Assembly: GCA_037178625.1 (NCBI GenBank)
Contig: CM074138.1
Span: forward strand, 1,426,001-1,490,000
Direction: 5' to 3'
From: Skeletonema tropicum
Lineage: Eukaryota; Bacillariophyta; Thalassiosirophyceae; Thalassiosirales; Thalassiosiraceae
DNA: 64,000 nt
Shown: positions 1 to 12,126 of the stretch, one piece after another
How the letters are laid out: each line of letters starts with the position of its first letter
Numbering within the stretch: the first letter of the stretch is position 1
Notes under the pieces: model-generated
What the model saw: the letters and a program-made list of their open reading frames with translations, nothing else
Told to the model about the DNA's origin: nothing
Database searches by the model: none
Program-made: the position numbers and the translations under genes

Positions 1-535
1 CATTGAGCGTAGAACTCGCCGTATTTCGACACATTTAAGTGTGCATCGACGTGAATATGAGCCTGAGCCGCTGCTAGTGGTTCATTCTAGTTGGTAACGA
101 TAGTATAGAAGGAAATGATGTCGGCTCACGCAATCTGCACTTGTAGCGGCGATGCTACAGCTTCGTATGCGACCTGATGAAGGCCCATTGAGCGTAGAGC
201 TACCTGTATTTCGACACATTTGTGTGTGCATCGACGTGAATATGAGCCTGAGGAGCAGCTAGTGGTTGATTCTAGTTGGTAACGATAGTATGCAAGGTAA
301 TGTACACGGCTTATGTAAACTTCATTCGTAGCGGCGATGCCACAGCTTCGTATGCGACCTGATGAAGGCCCATTGAGCGTAGAACTCGCCGTATTTCGAC
401 ACATTTAAGTGTGCATCGACGTGAATATGAGCCTGAGCCGCTGCTAGTGGTTCATTCTAGTTGGTAATGATAGTATGCAAGGTGATATACACGGCTTACG
501 TAAACTTCATTTGTAGCGGCGATGCTACAGCTATC
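1..535 (-). repeat. 185-bp satellite array, left edge
   Basis: Three head-to-tail units start at 1, 186 and 371 (period 185 bp); the array probably continues left of the window. Units differ by scattered substitutions. The reverse complement aligns along its length with the 184-bp satellite at 25.9-28.4 kb: shared blocks include GCTGTAGCATCGC, the AGCGGCTC/GCTCATATT stretch and AATGGGCCT, in the same order. This is therefore the same family in opposite orientation. Open frames here are by-products of the repeat. Confidence 0.9.
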
Positions 536-878
536 TCAGACGAAGAATACTCTCTCTAGAGCACTACAGATAGAAGTACCTTGTTAGAGCATTGCGGGAT
601 AACAATGGCATTCGTAGAAGTGTGTTGGTGTCATAATTGACGTGTTTCATTTAATTATTGAATTAACGCTAAACTTATCTTACAAACGATTTTCTCTGTT
701 TACTCTGCGCTATTCTCTCTAATTTTCCTTTCTAATTCTAACTTTTCTAAAACCTATGTGCCTTCAAGCAATCAGATTACTGATCCTCGAGCAAACTATG
801 GATCTAGTTTCTAATCTGCCATGACAAATAAAACAAGATCGGCATAGATGTCTACAAAATTCCTAAGTGACAATCCTC
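536..878. other. AT-rich spacer, no gene seen
   Basis: About 340 bp between the satellite and the stop codon of the giant minus-strand gene. It must hold the 3' UTR and polyadenylation region of that gene. I see no ORF or repeat of note. Confidence 0.6.
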
Positions 879-3800
879 TCATTGACGATAGGAGGATTGT
901 TGATCGAAGAGAACTCCAACCAGCTCAACTTCACCAAGTTGGAGGTAGTAATTGGGGTGCCTTGTGGCAGTGAAGACAAGACGGTACTCCAAGAAATGTT
1001 GGTTGTTATTTGGGAATGACACTTCCGTGTATTGGAGTGCACTGTCTCCATTTTCATAGGAGGAATTGACAGCAATGTATTGCGCGTTGCGGCCGAGCCA
1101 CGTGTCAAACCATGGCAAGTTGCCACTACCAATGTCCACCCAAGCACTACTTGAATCGACGCGACCTTGTAACTTGTAAGAAACGCCATCACAATTAGGA
1201 CAGTTGTTGTGCGTGTAAATGCGAAGAGACTGTGCAAGGCTTAAAGAACCATGGCCAGGTGAAACGACAATTCCATATTCGGTTGCACCAGCTTCCTTGA
1301 AGCACATGAACTTGGATGTGGTGCCATCAATGGCTTTCGTTTTGGTACTATCCTTGTCCGAAGTACAGCCAGTTGTTACAACAGTTGATGCTGCATCAAA
1401 AATGTTGTTGGTGGGAGTACCGGCAGCAACTGGTGATGATGTGGTAGGACTTCGAGTTGGCGGCACAAAAGACGATGGACTGGGTGTAGGAGCTAACGAA
1501 TCACCAATAACCATGGAGATATCATCAACAATCAAAGTGGTACCAGGTTGACCTCCACATACCATCAGGTACACACTGGTCGACCAAGCGTTGGAAGGAA
1601 CTTGATACACTCCATGGAATGAGTTCCAATTCTCTGGATCCCAAACTGCGTTGTTGTGACGATCGTAGACATAGTCCCAAGTAGCATGGCGAATCACTAC
1701 CATTGGACAGTCAGTTGAAGAGGAAGGATCACAAGCAACCCCTTCGCCTGTAACATCATCCACAAGCCTTGCTTTAAATTCAATATGAGCAAATGTCCCA
1801 GGAACAAGGCAGGTGAGCTCGTCGCCTACTAAGTCTTGACGTGGTCCTGAACGCCAAGAAGTCCTGGCAAAGGCCTTGACAGCATTACCAGTAACACCTG
1901 CAGTGAGTTCAACTGACGCTCCGGCCCATCCACGCCAGTCAGCCATGTCAGGTTCTTCAAAGTTGCCGTTTGATAGAAGGTTCCCATCACAGACAGGAGC
2001 AGCAATAACAGGCCTGATGGTTGGACTAGAAGTTGTAATGGGGTGTCCCGATGGACTCGGAGTGGGTGCAGGTGGGTCTCCAATAACTACAGACACATCA
2101 TCAACAATCAAGGATGTTCCAGGCTGGCCACCACATATCATAACATAAACGGACGTTGCCCAGGCGCCGGCAGGAACTTGATACACTCCATGGAATGAAT
2201 TCCAATTGTTCGGGTCCCATCCAATGCTTCGATCATAGACGTAGTCCCAAGTGGCATGACGAACTGTTACCATTGGACAGTCAGTTGAAGAGGAAGGATC
2301 ACAAGCAACTCCTTCTCCAGTAACATCATCCACGAGCCTGACTTTGAATTCAAAGTGAACAAACGTCCCAGGCGTGAGGCAAGCAAGAACATCTTGCCAA
2401 AGGTCTTGACGTGGTCCTGAACGCCAAGCTGTTCGTCCATACGCCTTGACAGCGTTCCCAGTAACGCCTGTATCGAGATCAATTGAAGCTCCACCCCATG
2501 ACCGCCAGTCGGTTAAGCTATCTTCAAAGTTGGAATTCAAAAGAAGATTGCCTTCACAGAGTGAGGATGTTGACGACAAAGACGATGAAGCAATAGTGGG
2601 TTCAAATGATGTAGGCATCATCGTAGAAGGCTCGGGCGTTGGGCTCATTGTTAGGCCATTTGTAGGTTCAGCGGTCACAGGTGCGGATGTGACGTATTCT
2701 TCGATTACATATCCTGTCACTTCAACTTCTGAAAACTGAAGATAGGCAGAAGAAGGATCACGTGTCTCGGGGAAAGTCAACCTGTAATCTTTGAATAGAG
2801 CATCGTTATCGAAAGATACCTCTGTATATACCTTGGATGCATCACCTCCGGAAACAGATGACTCTATTGTACTGCCTCGAGCATTTCGATTAGGTAATGG
2901 ATTTGCACTCTTCCATGGCAACTCACCCCCTGATATTGGAGTCCAATCGCCATTGAATCTTCCTTCGACAATGTATGAAACTGCATCGCAGTTAGGACTG
3001 TGAAGTATGAAGATGAATGGCAAGCAAGTCTGTGTGTGAGAAGAAGAGAAATACATACATTCACGATGACATACAGCATGATTGACTTACCAGTTATTGT
3101 GCGAGTAGATGCGAAGACCTTTGGCAACACTTAATCTGGATGGTTTCACGATAATACCAGGGCTTTCAGTTCCACTCTTCAAGCATACAAACTTCTCGGT
3201 AGTTCCATCTATGGCTCTCCCCTCAACTACGTCTGACACGCTACCACAACCAAATGCAAGCACGTTGCTATCTGTCTCAAAGATCGAATTGACATGTGCA
3301 GCACCTTCTGGAAGGGGAAGAGTCGGTGCATGAGTGGTAGGTTCTGCCGTTGTAGGGCTTGCGGTGGGGGGTTTCGATGGCTGTGGTGTAGTTGGCGTCA
3401 TAGTTGATGGCACTCCAGGAATTGGTGCTGGTGTAGGCGAGGAAGTCGGCTTGGGTGTAGTTGGCTCAGGAGTAACAGGCAACGGAGTGGGCAAGCTCGT
3501 TGGTCTTAGTGTGTTTGATGTGCTGGGCGGTGGGTTCACGTTAGAGCATCCATTACAATCACATGCTCCAACCTTAAAGAGATCTTTGTCGAAGAAGAGA
3601 TCATTACACTTGTCAAAGCGTTTTCGGTTCGGTAGCGTAAAGTCCAATTCTTCATCTTCGTATAGCCCAAGCCAATTAGCAACTCCATTCCACACCGCAT
3701 CCCATGGAGTGGACGGAATTAATCTACCACGAGGAATGAAGAACTCATTGGTAGCATCCAAGGGACGAGGGTACTTCCCTAATAGTTGTCCACCCTTAAC

Positions 3801-6800
3801 GTCTCCACCTAACATGAAGTAGTTACCTCCCCAAGCATGATCAGTACCTCCATTTGCATTCGCATTGAGGGTCCGACCAAAGTCTGAGCCCATGACGATG
3901 ACAGTATTCTTCCATAAAGATTCCGCCTGCAACTGTTTAACGAATACACCTAAGGCATCATTCACAACAGTAATGAGCTCTACCAAAGTATCGCCACTGT
4001 GTAAGTCATACTGTGAATGCGGCACAACAAACATGTCACGGTTCACTTTACGGTGCGCAGCAGACTTCATGAATTCCAAAACTTTCCTGAGCTGCAGAGA
4101 AAGCGCCTCTTTAGGATCCACGACGTAATCAGGGGATTCAAACTCATCCATCTCTCCTAGTTTCTTCAACTGCTCGTGCTCAAACAGAGCAGTAGAAAGA
4201 CGTGACGACCATGTGTCACTGAAGAAGCTGTTTCCCACTTCTCCATTTCCATTGATTTCCTTCACTGTCTCGTACAAGTTCTCAACTGTCGGGGTCAAGT
4301 CGAGATCAGGTAAAGGATTAAGACCAATTCCAAAGACAGGACTGTTAAACGCCTGGTCACCGGTTAGCATCAGCCCTCCACCACCAGAAATAGAGTTGGC
4401 AGAGGTTTGATATCCACGCTTCTCTCTGAGCATATCTAACATCCTTCCAAAGACTCCAGTTCCTGGATTCTCCTCATAAGGATCGCAAGTATAGAACTCG
4501 TGCTGCATGGTGTTGTGGGCATAAAGTTGAAATTTGGATTCCTTCACGTAGTCAACTGTGTTATTCATGGGCTTGCCAAGGGTGCCTAGGTTCTGTATCC
4601 AAAGCGCGTCTTTCTGGTTGTAGAGATCAGCAATTGTAGTCAATGCTGGGTGGACACCAAACCCTGAATTGCCTAGTGGCAGAAGATAGTCATTATTAAT
4701 CTTGTGGGATCTGCGTGCACGAGCATATTCTAGCCAGATTGTTTCCTTCTTAGGAACGAGCATGTTGAAGCTATCCGCGCCACCTAGTAACATCAACACA
4801 ACAACCGCCTTATATGAATCAGGATCTACAGGAGTCTCATAGCCAGCAGGTTTCCTAGGTGAGTCTGCAATCCTTGGAATGTTCGTGGCATGAACCTCAG
4901 GAGAACTCCAGATGAGTTGTTGGGCAGCACGCACAGCCTTCGCAATGTCACCGCTGTTGAATGGTACACTAACAATGGGCTTGATTAGTGATCTACTCTT
5001 AGTGGATAGCCTTCCTGCTGTCATCAAAAGTGCCAGCTCGTCGAGAATGTCATCCACAGAAGATGTTGATGATGGCCAGTACGAAGTTGTAGCCGGAGAA
5101 AAGGAGGTATCGCCTTCTGAAGTTGGGCAATTGAAAGCATGTTCAAACTTGTAACCGAGACGTGAGAGTGTGGTCTTGGATACTCCCTTACAATCGACGA
5201 CACCGAACTTGGTGATACTCATAACTCCTTCCATTAGGTCTAATAGGTTGCCACCTTGAAACACCATAGATTCTGGTGCTGAGATACCAGCGGACTGAGT
5301 TACTCCGGGAGGTGAGAATTCAGGTAGGAAAAAGGAGAAGACACTAGGAGATTCGAATGCTCCTTGACCGATGGTCGACCTCTGATTGTTGCCTTGAACA
5401 TAATCGATGAGCGTTGGTACCATTAGCGGAGACTTGTATTGCAAGCCTTGACTTCGGAAGAATGAAAGCACCTTAATCAAAGGCTCTCTTAGTTGACCAT
5501 GAGACTGGTCTTTGTCGAGGACAACCTGTCGTGATTCGTCGTCTAAAAGTATGGAAGCAGCCATGGCACCTAGATCTCCATACTTGCCGGATCCAAACTG
5601 ACCAAATGTACCGGTGCTATAAGCTGTGGCAACACGATGAACGAAGCCTGGGCTTGGATTGGAAATGCCAAAGCGCTGGATTACTCTAACTGCCAAAAAT
5701 GGAGGGTGGGTTGGATGGTAGAATAGGGAGTCGATCACTGCATCGGTCTCGTGTACTGAGTCTCTTTGTGATGGATTTGCTAAAGAGTGGAACTGAACTG
5801 GATTCCTAAAGGAATAGCTGTTACCAGTAGCATCATCAATATGAACCATGGACACAACGTTCTTTAAGAAGAACTGCTTACTCTTCCACTCGAAAGCAAA
5901 GATACTTTCGGAAGAGAGAGTCTGGCAATCTCCACCATAATCGGTAGTGAAAACGGTTACATCTGTCAACCCACAATCTCCAAGATTAGTGTATGTACCA
6001 GCGTCAAAGGTTGAGGGGTCGACAGCGCCTACGAACAGCGCATTCATGAGGTCGTTAATTGACGAGACCTCAGATACGGAAGAAAATACTTGAGCGTCTC
6101 TCGTATCTGTATCACAGACACAATACTTAGTTCTGGGAGGGCTCTCATCTTGATGAATCTTGCATGTGCCCGACGATGATAAGGCAAGACACTTGCTTTC
6201 GTCATCAGGATATCCATTGGTCCATGGGGCCTTGAAAAAGTTCATTGTCTCAGCTTCTGATACCATTGGCTCAACACGGGGTGCAACTTGAATCTACATA
6301 GAGAGAAGATAGACACAAAAGTGGTTAGTTCATACTTTGGTTCTTGACAAATCAAAATGGCAAATCATGTTGCGGCACTTACGATATCATTACCATCATC
6401 AGCAGGGTTGTGCACAATAGCAATGTGGCCCGACTTAAAGTCGATTTTCACCTTAATTCCGCAACTCTTGGATGTCCATGAGCGGAAACGACCGTTTTGC
6501 ATGCCCACACCACAAGGCCCAGCCCAGGATTGGTTCTCTTTATACTGTGCAGGCTGGCCTTGAACTAGTGGGGGTTCCTGAGCTTGGCAAATGTCTTCTG
6601 CGGTGGCAAACGTTACTCTCTCCCCATGATAATTACAGTGGATGAAGCCATAGCTTGCTTTTGTTTCCCAATCAGAAGCTGAACAAATTGGCGAAGCTGC
6701 TTCAGTACTTGGATGCGCACACATACTCGCCTCCATTTCCCAAGGAGCCCTCGTTCTTCCGTCAAGTCTACTTACTTGTTCTTTTCGTCCGTTGATACCT

Positions 6801-9800
6801 CCCCAAAAGACCTTTTTGCCGTTGTTAAAGAATGACTGTTCAACACAAGGCTGGCGAATATACTCGTAATTCACCACGCCTGATTGTCCTTTCCTCAACT
6901 TGATCACACGGATTGTGTCCACTTGAAACTCTGGGTGGTTATCATTGACATTATAGACGAGATTTTCGTCAAGTTCCACTAACGAAGGAAAGGTACATTC
7001 ACCACCTGGGCCTTCAGCGCAGAGCTTGGCAAACAATGGCGAAGTACTTGACAACTCCAGACGCTTCAAATCAGGGATACTATCCCATTCCAATGGGTCC
7101 CCATGAGCCAACCCTCGTTGGTCACTGCCGAGGAGCTTGAATACAGCACCTTTGCGAAGCGCATGCTTTTTTGGAAGATCAACACACAAGGGCACTCTAT
7201 CACCAATGTAGCCATTCATAAGATCCGTTTTGGGGAATAAGTCGCGCATATTTACATCGATTTCCATGGGCTCAAACGCAGTATCCTGCAAACAAGAGAG
7301 GAGGGCGTTAAAGAAGAATCATGAGATACAAGTTATAAGCAGCATGAAGTCATTGATAAAGGCAAACAAACTCACTGTCCATTGCCTGCCTGATAAAGAG
7401 TTTCCTCCTCTCGCAATATTCTGAACACTTTTTGGATTCGAACTTCGTACCCAAGGTAACCTAAACCCTGTCCATGCGCGAGAGTATGATAAGATATCTT
7501 CAATAGTGTACGTCTCAGCAAGCTTGCCATTATCAAGCAACACATTAGTACCGTCCATGTTGAGATGATACAAGCCAATACTGAAAAGCTGCATGATTTC
7601 TGAGAGAAGGAGAGGAGAAGAGACAACATAGTTACTTAGAAATTGTTTTGCGCATCGTATATATGAAACTTGACTACTCATTGAGCACACTTACCTCTCG
7701 CGTAATTTTCATCTGGAAAGTTAGCCACGCCCTCCTCTCCCAACAAGTTATACTGCAAAGAAGCATTTTCATAGAAACTTAGCCAGCTAGCCATGATCTT
7801 ATTGTACGAGAAGTCCCTGAGCATATCACGGTATGAACCGAATGCTCCACGAACATACAAGTCATACATGGCAAGACGATCCTCAGTAGGTTCATAGAAT
7901 GTCATACCAGAACCAGGCAGGCCGATTGCTATGATTTGACTTAACGCCCAAGCCATTCTTAAACGAAGTTGATCCGCGTTATTCATGGCAAAATGATACC
8001 AAATTGTATGCCTCTGGGAAGACAAATCACTAATCTTCAGGCGCCTAAAACCAGTACCCTCAGGCTCTACCACAGTAAAACTCTTTTCACCCGTTAGAGG
8101 ATCACTTGATACTTCATTAGGCGTACCGCAGATGAGCACAGGCCTGGATGCAGGGTTGTATACATATGACTTGAAAGCGGCTTGGATATCTCCTCCATTG
8201 AGGGGTGCTTTCAAGTCACCGTTTACTTCAAGGTGATCTCCATATCTACCAATGGGAATCAAGTCTCTGATAACATCATACAGGGCTTCTGATACTGAAA
8301 TGATAGAGCTACCAGGGCTGATGAAAGAGTCAATACCCGCCACGGATGAAAGGTCATATACATTCATATCGTTTTTATGAGAATGTTTCCAACATGATCC
8401 ATCTCTTGTCTTCACGTTGCCCAAGAAGGGGAAAGGGCTGCGCGTCTCGTCGGCAGTATCGCATGCCCTCCATTTTTTCTCAGCGTCTACTATGTTGTCA
8501 TTCAACATATGGTCCCTCTGATCAATGATGTCTTGAAAAAGCTTGATTGACTGTTCTCTTAGGTTCATCAGGTTGTCACAAACAGTATCAGCCTCGTCCT
8601 TGATCCAACGACTCTTCTGAGATACGAACTTGCTGCTACCACATGGTTTCTCTGGCGAGAAAGCTTCAATAGTCCAGCCTGAAACGGCATAGAGCTTAAG
8701 GCCGGTTTCGGCACGGATACCTTCGAGGTTGGCATCATTCAAGATAATGACCTCTTTAGGCGTCTCTCCAGGAGTACAGGCGGATTCAAGGTAACTCAAC
8801 TTGCCTGTGAAATAGAGGGGGATAGTAACACCAGGTGCAAGTGAGAAGAGATTAACAATGTGTCATCATGTGGTGAAGTGGTGCACCTAATAGCCATAAG
8901 TATACTTACAGTTTCCTTCATTCTCATACGACATGACAGCATTTTGGCAACCGACGGAAGTACCATCATATCTGCCATTATAGTTTGACATTCCAGCAAG
9001 ACCTGCAGTATCGATGGCAAGCTGACCTCCACCATCCGGGGAGGGATTCTCAACACTGTTCTCGGGCAATGCCAAGTGAGGATCATACAAGAACATATGA
9101 CCATCCGCCGACTTGCCAAAGACTGTTGGAAATATTTTCCACACCTCCGCGGAACCTAGCACCCAATCCTTGTTCATACGTGGCTGACGGAAGTTGTACA
9201 TATCTGTGCATTGTGCCGAGCCTTCAAGTGATAGCGTGTTAAGAATGGCATTCTCATCATATCCTAGGAACTTTTCCCATAGTGGGTGATACTCATCGGG
9301 ATTATCAATCACTGGGAAGTCAGGTGACTTGAACGTGGGAAGGTTAAGGACGCCAAACTCCAATTGACTTTCATATCCGGCAAAGTTTACTTCTGGATTG
9401 CGGATGCCACCAAACCATGTCCTGCTATCGATATTACCCGTAGGTTTATACAGAGGGATAAGACATCCGACACAATCCGTCTGCCAAGGGGCCTGATGTT
9501 TGATACGGTACCGGCCACCCAAATTAAAGCTCACTCCCTCGAGCACATCCTCATTCTGTTCAAGTGCTTGGTAATACTTGAGGAATACAGGAGGCTCTTG
9601 CGTGACAGTGCGGAATTCCCCATCCACCTTCCATACATATCCGATACCAGCCTCGTGGGTAACAACTAGGATCTTGTAGATATCAGTCTTGCGATTGTTT
9701 AGTAAATCCTTCGACGAGATAGCATACTTCCTCCAACGACTGTATAGCTGTTGTGATGTTCGAAAAGATATTGGGGAGAGAGGAGCAAAGGTGATTGAGC

Positions 9801-10818
9801 ATCATGATGGATGTGTGGGAAAAAATTTGCCCGCCAGGCCTACCGGGGCCGACGATAGCTGGCGCTTTTGGTACTATCATGTGGGAGGCGCCCACGTGGG
9901 CCCACTCTCCTTAAAAACAACTCTTGCTTACCTCACAAGGCTGAGAACTAACAGTTCCCGAATGATAAGAATGTTCCCACTTTGGATTCACCCTCTCACG
10001 GTAGAATTTCCTGAGACTTGATGCGGGGACGTTGTACATTTGATCATGCACCCTGTTTTGTGATAATACAAAGAACAATAGTTGTGGTTGTGAGTTAGCA
10101 AAACAAGGCGTTTGGTATACTCTTCTCGAAGATTAATGTTGCAGTGCCATAACTCACCAAGATTCAAAGTCATTCGCTGTAGAGACCATATCATCAATGG
10201 TTTCACGAGTTGGTCCAAAGGTGGCCTATAATTACGGCAGGGTCGATGATGTATTGAAGCAGAAGGCCATGAGCGATGAATTACATAATTGATGGCAGAC
10301 CAGAGAATGATTCAAAATAAATGCACAACCGTATATTATCTACTTACCTGCTCCAAAAACCGCGCAGCCTCCACCTCGGCACTAGTTTCATACTCGAAAC
10401 TTTCCAATATGTATTCCTGCGTACTATGCTCCAACGGCGGCAATACAATTTCACATTCATTTGGATCCAGCCCCTCCGCAGTACAATCAACAACCACACG
10501 TTCCACAGTCGATGCCCCCGCGGGTGTACGGCCAGAGAACAGTCCAGCGGATACCTCCCAATCGCCTCGATTGGCATATGACCTGGCTACCGGTGCTCGT
10601 TGGGTGTTGTCGGTAGAGTTATGACGGAGTAAGGTGCATAATCCATTGGTACTTGAGATGATCGGGATGTGCACCGTTGTACTGGATGTAGTGGAGGAAG
10701 ATGGGATGACGGTGGGTGGTGCACCTGCCGCTGGACATGGAATGGTAGCTACTGCTTGTGCATTAGCCTCGTACCACTCTTGGGAAAGGAGGAACAATAA
10801 AGCACCGAAGAGCTTCAT
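879..10818 (-). CDS. Giant DUF1800-DUF1501 fusion with CBM-like domains
   Basis: Nine exons on the minus strand: 10348-10818, 10158-10225, 9932-10052, 8910-9747, 7695-8804, 7376-7599, 6383-7285, 3091-6293, 879-2997. All introns are GT-AG, 89-184 bp. The spliced length is 9057 nt with no in-frame stop (3018 residues). Residues 1-21 look like a signal peptide. A DUF1800 region follows (ATFGPTRETIDDM across the exon 1/2 junction, SRWRKYA, REIMQLFSIGL). A DUF1501 region at about 1730-2150 has VVVLMLLGGADSFN and GGTDHAWGGNYF. A Thr/Pro-rich linker leads to a discoidin-like domain (about 2244-2412), two CBM4/9-like domains (about 2457-2615 and 2647-2810) and a second discoidin-like domain (about 2849-3018). 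In bacteria DUF1800 and DUF1501 are commonly adjacent genes; DUF1501 is related to the alkaline phosphatase/sulfatase fold. The product is probably secreted or on the cell surface. Biochemical function is unknown. Confidence 0.88.
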
Positions 10819-11271
10819 GATAATTCTGTTTGTTTGCTTGCTTGCAACTTTTTTGGTTGGCGGACGGCTTTATGTCTCCTATGTAAGACGACGTCACCAA
10901 CAATCGAAAGAGCTTCGGTTCGAGAGAGGAAGAGGTGGACGGAGATGGAGAGGGGTGAGAGGTGATGGGTGATAATGATATTGGTGGACGTTGAGAACAA
11001 TGTGCGGGATAAAAAGGACGGTGCAGACTAAACGCAATTCTTTACTTACATTATTTAGGTTGTTTCAGCAAAAGTATTTTTCAAATTTTTCAAATACTTT
11101 GGAAGGAAAGTGTTCAGGTCCTCTTAAGTATCACGCAACGACAATACAACTAACTGTTCCCTTCAAATCTTCTGTGATGGTCGTTGGTCTTCGACTGGTT
11201 CAAGTCGGGCAAGATATTGTACAGGTGAATAAATGAGTCGTGAATAGAAAGGAGAGGGAAGAAGCCTTCTC
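10819..11271. other. Upstream region of the giant gene
   Basis: About 450 bp between the ATG of the giant gene and the first dispersed repeat. The minus-strand promoter and 5' UTR should lie here. No convincing ORF and no clear core promoter motif was recognised. Confidence 0.5.
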
Positions 11272-11391
11272 CCTTCTCACGCTAAGGCATGTCTGAGGTC
11301 AAAAATCAAAAATGTAAATAAAATCAATGTACAGGTGGAATTAATACTTTTAGTTGGGCCTCTTGATGAATTCATTACCAAAACACCTGGT
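11272..11391. repeat. Repeat A, copy 1 (120 bp)
   Basis: A 120-bp sequence starting CCTTCTCACGCTAAGG and ending ACACCTGGT; it recurs at 16738-16857. In this copy it is followed, after GGT, by inserted element 1. In the second copy it runs straight into repeat D. Together they give a filled and an empty site. Confidence 0.92.
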
Positions 11392-12123
11392 CCGAAGTCC
11401 GTGCCTCATTCACCTCCTTGCTGCAAATCTTGTTGCATGTCAAGCTGAGATAAAATTCAATCTTACTTGTTCTTTAATCTCTAGTTACCGTTGGGGAAGT
11501 TGACCCACTTTTCTCCTCCAATTGTCTCCGGCTCTCTGTGTCAAATGACCTGGGCATTTGCGTGCGGCGTCATTCATGAGTTGCAGGCCAGCCCTCGTAT
11601 AGGGGTGAGCCCGAGGTAGGTGTCCTCGGGGCACGGGAAAGACACGTAATCGCGATCTCACCGTGAACCTGCCATGCTTCAGCCTACCGCTACTAGCACC
11701 AGTAGAGATCTCGAATCAATATTTGTGAAGAAGAAAGCTTCGCATCATAACCCCCCAAAACAAGGGGGGCAACAACCGAAATAACCCAGGGTCGGGTGGG
11801 TGGGAAAATTTAATAAGCTGCTTGGAAAATGCGTTGTGGAGTCTTGATCGGGTCCTCCTTACTAACCAAATTCCAAGCGTCTATCTCCCATTCAAATGTT
11901 CAGTGTTGTCGTCGCACCTGCGTGTTGATAAAGCAAAGAGTGACCTCGCAACTCCAGCTACTTTTCACTTTGGTTTGGTACGCCTTTCTCACTCCGTCAT
12001 TTGAATACAAATCTTTCTGCATCTGGCGTCGTTCTTCTTTGAAAGCCGCTCGCTTCTTAGATGTTTTCTGCTCGTCCGTTCAATCCTTACTACTGGCGGA
12101 CCCTCTTTACTAATGTGACGATC
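11392..12123. mobile_element. Element 1, short member of GGT-flanked family
   Basis: This 732-bp element consists of left end B (365 bp, 11392-11756), 48 bp of unique sequence starting at a C6/G6 inverted repeat, and right end C (319 bp, 11805-12123). GGT lies on both sides (11389-11391 and 12124-12126). Both ends match the ends of the longer element 2 next to it, so element 1 looks like an internal deletion derivative. The outer ends (CCGAAGTCC and GACGATC) are not inverted repeats of each other. There is no coding capacity. Confidence 0.8.
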
Positions 12124-12126
12124 GGT

